This document shows positions 60,312 through 64,000 of a stretch of 64,000 nt of DNA, in pieces (position 1 is the stretch's first letter; each line of letters starts with the position of its first letter). Where the stretch lies: contig CAIIXF020000002.1 of NCBI GenBank assembly GCA_903813345.2, positions 7,247,772-7,311,771 of the forward strand, given 5' to 3'. The notes below the pieces were generated by a model. It searched no databases. It saw only the letters and a list, made by a program, of their open reading frames with translations, and was not told the DNA's origin. The position numbers and the translations under genes are program-made. This DNA comes from Owenia fusiformis. Taxonomy: Eukaryota > Annelida > Polychaeta > Sabellida > Oweniidae.

Positions 60312-61380
60312 AGTGTGCGCCAAAGTTTAAAGGAATATTCCTTGCCAGACCCTTTCTCTCTTGATATGGTAGCTATAATCATACCTGTATATAGTTTCAT
60401 ATTTAGCAAAACATGGGAAAATGTTTTAATCAATATTGATCATTTAAAAATCTAGTGCTTATTTCCAGTGAGCTGCCATCTTTTAAGATTTCTTGCAGAA
60501 AGTGATGTCATCAACTCTCAACTTCTATAACCTTAAATAACCTTTATAACAGTAAAGGAAAGTAGCACAAAATCACTTCTAGACAAGTGATCATTACTTT
60601 CTGTGCAAAAATATTTTCAGGGCTTGTCAACTTAGAATAAAAGAAGAGATTTTCAGAAGGATTAAATAAGATACAAAGTTGAAAAAGAATATTTAGCTGG
60701 TTTTGTAATTCTTAATAGCTCCTCACCTAATGCTATATGCAAAGTTGAGAGTCGATGACATCACTTCCTGTGTGAAATTTTGAAAGATGGCAGCTTACTG
60801 GAATTGAGCATCACATTTCTAAGTGATCAAATTTGACCATATCAAAACATTTTTGCGTGTTTTGCTAAACATGGCAAGCACATATATGGTTATAGCTACC
60901 ATATGAGGAGAGAGATGGTTTCGCAAGGAATATTCTTTTAAAACTGCGCAGGCGCACCGCTCTCGCTAAACTATATAAAGAGATTACCAGGTACACGATT
61001 CAGAGGTAAGCCAGGAAGGCGAACGATCTTCGTCTCGTGATGATTTACCATATAATCGTAACCAGGGAAGTTTCACCTTTGAAATTGAAAATTACTATTA
61101 GATATACTTTGTAGATGTTATTTATGAAGCTATTTAGTGTTTGCATCAATCAAATGGCTCATTTTGAACATATAAAAAGTATTTGTGTTTTGTTTCCCAG
61201 GGAATTGTATTGTATGTAGTACACACATAAATAGTGTACATTATACAGTACTTGAATAGCCTGGTTTACATAATATTGAAGGGCATGCTGATTACATGCA
61301 CACGAGTAAAATAAAAAATAAACTCTTCTAATCTCCTAATGTAAACACGGCGGTATACGTAGCCCGATTTATCGGGGACT
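60312..61380 (+). mobile_element. TTAA-flanked module M, copy 2, interrupted by a nested TTAA MITE
   Basis: TTAA at 60308-60311 and 61381-61384. The sequence is the reverse complement of 32185-32702, about 90% alike on reading, including GCGCAGGCGCACCGCTCTCG, TATATAAAG at 60970-60978 and CAGAGGTAAGC near 61002. The TATA-like box points away from the methyltransferase gene. The nested MITE 60331-60937 has to be removed to align the copies. Confidence 0.75.
60331..60937. mobile_element. 607-bp MITE with about 200-bp diverged TIRs and TTAA duplication
   Basis: The ends AGGAATATTCCTTGC and (inverted) AAGAATATTCCTTGC carry TTAA outside on both sides (60327-60330 and 60938-60941). The similarity continues inwards: ATGGTAGCTATAA, TTTAGCAAAACA, AAATGTTTT, AGCTGCCATCTTT, GTGATGTCATC and CTCTCAACTT. 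Module copy 1 shows the empty site CAAAGTTTAATACTG. No frame. Confidence 0.88.
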
Positions 61381-61494
61381 TTAAGAGTTGTTGGAAATTC
61401 TCCAACTTTGACAGGAGAAACAGGCTTGAATACTGTGTAGCGATACTATGATTTCATAATTTCAAAACTCCATAAAACATTATTCTATGTACAG

Positions 61495-63538
61495 CAGACT
61501 TGCCAACCTCCCGTTTTTTACGGGAATCTCCCGTCATTTTTTTGTTTTTCCGTAAAAAATACAAACTCCCGTACCGTTTTCTCCCGTAAAAACTCCCGTA
61601 CCGTATTTCTACTAAAATCTCCCGTAATTTTTTCTAAAAATATGGCCGTAAAATCTCCCGTATTTTTGCTGAAATCTCCCGTAAAATCTCCCGTATTCTT
61701 ATATAACTCCCGTAAAATCTCCCGTATTCTTGGTATAACTGCCGTAAAATCTCCCGTTTTCCGGTATAACTCCCGTAAAATCTCCCGTATTCTTGGTATA
61801 ACTCCCGTAAAATCTCAGTTTTTTGCTGTCGAAATCTACCGTATTTATAAGGAATTTGACAAAGTGACCTTGATTATTTCAGGCACGCTTCTTTCTTTTA
61901 CTCCAAGAAGGATTGGCTCCAATGGTTCACTATCGATACTTTCATAAATAACTTAAAAGTACTTCATTCCCATGATTCAAATTGCTTTTCTGCGATCAGT
62001 TCGGTATAAGTTTGCACACCAAATGTCCACAAACGGGGGCGAATTCACATTCAGTCATACTTCTGTCGGGAGAATACATTTTGTTTTTATATGGCGCTAA
62101 ACAAAATATTAAAGGCGCATTATGGGTAGGGACTGCTGTGAAATAACGAACGTAAGTGACATCTACCTTAGATTATAAGTTCTAATTAATTTATTAACTG
62201 CGCATGCGTCAAAATAATTTCAACTAATTAAATCGCTGGATTTAATGCTCGTGCGCAAAAAAGCGAACCTAAAAATGGAACCTCACGCAGATTGCCCTTA
62301 GCATATAGTGAACGCCACATATACATTTTACTTAGCTTTGATCAATTCGTTTCTAAAGTAATAAAATGTTGTATCTATAATCTAAACAGATCATATTAAT
62401 AATATAGACAGTTTGAAATATAAATCATCCCAGAGTTTGACATTTGAACTACATATTCAGTTAAAATAATTATATGAAATAAACAATTTCTGTGGTGGTT
62501 CGAAGTTGCATTATAATTTGAAGAGTTCTATGCGGATTTTCTGAGTCACCGATGGCGCTTCATTTACAAGGTAAGAAGCCGAAATCTACCATAAAAAACT
62601 CCCGTTTTTTTCAGAAATCTACTATAAAAACTCCCGTTTTTTCAGAAATCTACCATAAAAACTCACGTTTTTTCAAATTCTACCGTAAAAACTCCCGTTT
62701 TTTCAGAAATTTAACATAAAAACTCACGTTTTTTCAAAATCTACCGTAAAAACACCCGTTTTTTTCAGAAACCTACCGTAAGAACTCCCATTTTTCCGAA
62801 ATCTACCGTAAAAACTCCCGTTCTTTCAAAATCTACCGTAAAAACTCCCGTTTTTTCAAAATCTAAAGCAAGAACTCCCGTTTTTTCAGAAATCTACTGT
62901 AAAAACTCCTGTTTTTTCAAAATCTACCGTAAAAACTCCCGTTTTTTTCAGAAATCTATCGTAAAAACTCCCATTTTTTCCGAAATCTACCGTTTAAAAC
63001 TCCAGTTTTTTCAGAAATCTACCGTAAAAACTCCCGTTTTTCCGAAATCTACCGTAAAAACTCCCGTTTTTCAGAAATCTACCGTAAAAACTCCCGTTTC
63101 TTCAGAAATCTTTCGTAAAAACTCCCGTTTGTTTTATAAATCTACCGCAAAAACTCCCGTTTTTCAGAACCTACCGTAAAAACTCCCGTTTTTCAGAACC
63201 TACCGCAAAAACTCCCGTTTTTCCTGAAATCTTCCGTAAAAAGTCACATTTTTTAAAATTTACCGCGAAAAATACATTTTTTAAAAAATCTCCCGTAAAA
63301 ACTCCCGTTTTTTCAAAATCTCCCGTAAAAACTCCAGTTTTTTCAAAATTTACCGCAAAAACTCCCTTTTTTAAATCTCCCGTAAAAACTACCTTTTTTC
63401 AAAAATCTCTTGTAAAAACTCCCGCTTTTTTTCAAAAACTCCCACATAAACTACCGGATTTTGAAAAAAACTCCCGTAAAAGTACCGCAATTTTTTTTAA
63501 ATCTCCCGAAAATTTTTCATTTTAGGTTGGCAAGTCTG
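61495..63538. mobile_element. TIR-bounded element filled with CTCCCGT minisatellite
   Basis: CAGACTTGCCAACCT at 61495-61509 and its exact inverse at 63524-63538 are flanked by TACAG on both sides (61490-61494 and 63539-63543), a 5-bp target duplication. Two arrays lie inside: 61540-61830 (AACTCCCGTAAAATCTCCCG units) and 62580-63515 (CTCCCGTTTTTTCAGAAATC followed by TACCGTAAAAA, about 30 units of 25-35 bp). A 700-bp non-repetitive centre separates them. The 101-codon frame 61642-61947 is mainly translated repeat. Confidence 0.85.
61840..62575. other. Unique centre of the CTCCCGT element
   Basis: No gene recognised. It contains an NRF1-like TGCGCATGCGTC near 62201, and at about 62551 ATGGCGCTTCATTTACAAGG with GTAAGA at the end, which looks like a short coding start with a splice donor. 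Chance is possible. Confidence 0.3.
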
Positions 63539-63540
63539 TA

Positions 63541-64000
63541 CAGGGTGGTCCAAAATATGGGACACTCATATTTCAAAAGATGAATATTGATTTTGTTGAT
63601 GAAAACATGTCATATTATATACCAGTGGATAGGTAATTTACTGATCTTTAATTTGGTATATCATAAATTCAAGTTTATTATAATGTCTATCAAGCAGCGT
63701 CCATAATATAAATGACGTCATTTTCATTTCAAAACGGGTTTTCCAAAACATGCAAAAACAAGTTTTATTGTCAACTTTATTTACATAAACAGACGTTCAA
63801 TATGTCCATCATTTAAATCAATTGTACCCCTCAATTTTGGCCTAAATTGGCCAATAGTTACATTGATATGCTGTTATAGTCAAAACAGAAATGTTTGTGA
63901 GTACTTTGAATTTAAAAAATAAGCAATCAAATGACCATATTGAAACAGTTTATGTAAAAATAGAAACATATATATATATATATTTATCCTAACTTTTGTA
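63541..64000 (-). pseudogene. Tc1/mariner relic, same family as 24070-24480
   Basis: The end CAGGGTGGTCCAAAATATGG is followed by GAAAACATGTCATATTAT, ACCAGTGGA and GCGTCCAT, then AAATGACGTCATTTTC, in the order seen at 24070-24250. The minus strand keeps a trace HINVTIGQFRPKLRGTI matching the transposase C-terminus. The element continues beyond the window; a short AT repeat lies at 63967-63985. Confidence 0.6.

Noticed and set aside
61642-61947. 101-codon frame with repeated KSPVF and RKISRILGIT
   Set aside because: Translation of the CTCCCGT minisatellite; the repeats follow the DNA unit, not a protein pattern.
62580-63515. Array with regular short units, considered as CRISPR-like
   Set aside because: Units are contiguous and diverged with no unique spacers; it is an animal minisatellite within a transposon.
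1-64000. tRNA, rRNA and snRNA genes
   Set aside because: No complete T-loop/anticodon arrangement or conserved rRNA/snRNA block was seen on either strand; a covariance-model scan was not possible.

Overview
The window is animal nuclear DNA: AT-rich, mostly non-coding and full of transposon remains, with two clear multi-exon genes, a membrane-anchored methyltransferase-like gene and a 500-base assembly gap. An invertebrate-type (destabilase) lysozyme, absent from vertebrates, together with an EMI plus fasciclin matrix protein and THAP/DDE, mariner, CR1-like and Ty3-like elements points to an invertebrate, probably marine. The phylum is not determined by what I can see. Exon structures below were worked out by hand from reading frames, splice consensus and phase.

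Layout. 1-6300: two convergent genes of one DNA transposon type, a YqaJ-like nuclease (+, frameshifted) and a two-exon THAP-DDE transposase (-, open, 571 codons), separated by a degenerate tandem array of about 141 bp period. 6300-15388: no recognisable gene, some duplications, and a minisatellite that runs into the N gap. 15389-22935: a mariner-like element carrying a nested 5.4 kb LTR element with two 765-bp LTRs that look identical, a stop-broken gag and no pol. 23-26.5 kb: repeats, including a 1137-bp MITE nested in a foldback element. 26637-27136: the last two exons of an i-type lysozyme. 27.6-30.5 kb: relic of a CR1-like LINE. 31660-34036: pseudogene of a transposase-like family, split by a TTAA-flanked module that recurs at 60.3-61.4 kb.

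37172-47551 (-) is the main gene: 13 exons and about 1325 residues, with signal peptide, EMI domain, four FAS1 domains (TGFBI/periostin architecture) and then a C-terminal region of seven 70-94-residue repeats, each with two Trp 33-36 residues apart. I do not recognise that repeat. It is the most promising undescribed item here.

48-59 kb holds MITEs, palindromes, an RFX X-box and one possible kinase-like exon. 59157-60224 (-) is an intronless FkbM-like methyltransferase with a signal anchor. 61495-63538 is a TIR-bounded element full of CCCGT minisatellite, and the window ends in a Tc1/mariner relic. The secreted matrix protein and the lysozyme are host genes. Nothing links the genes into one pathway.
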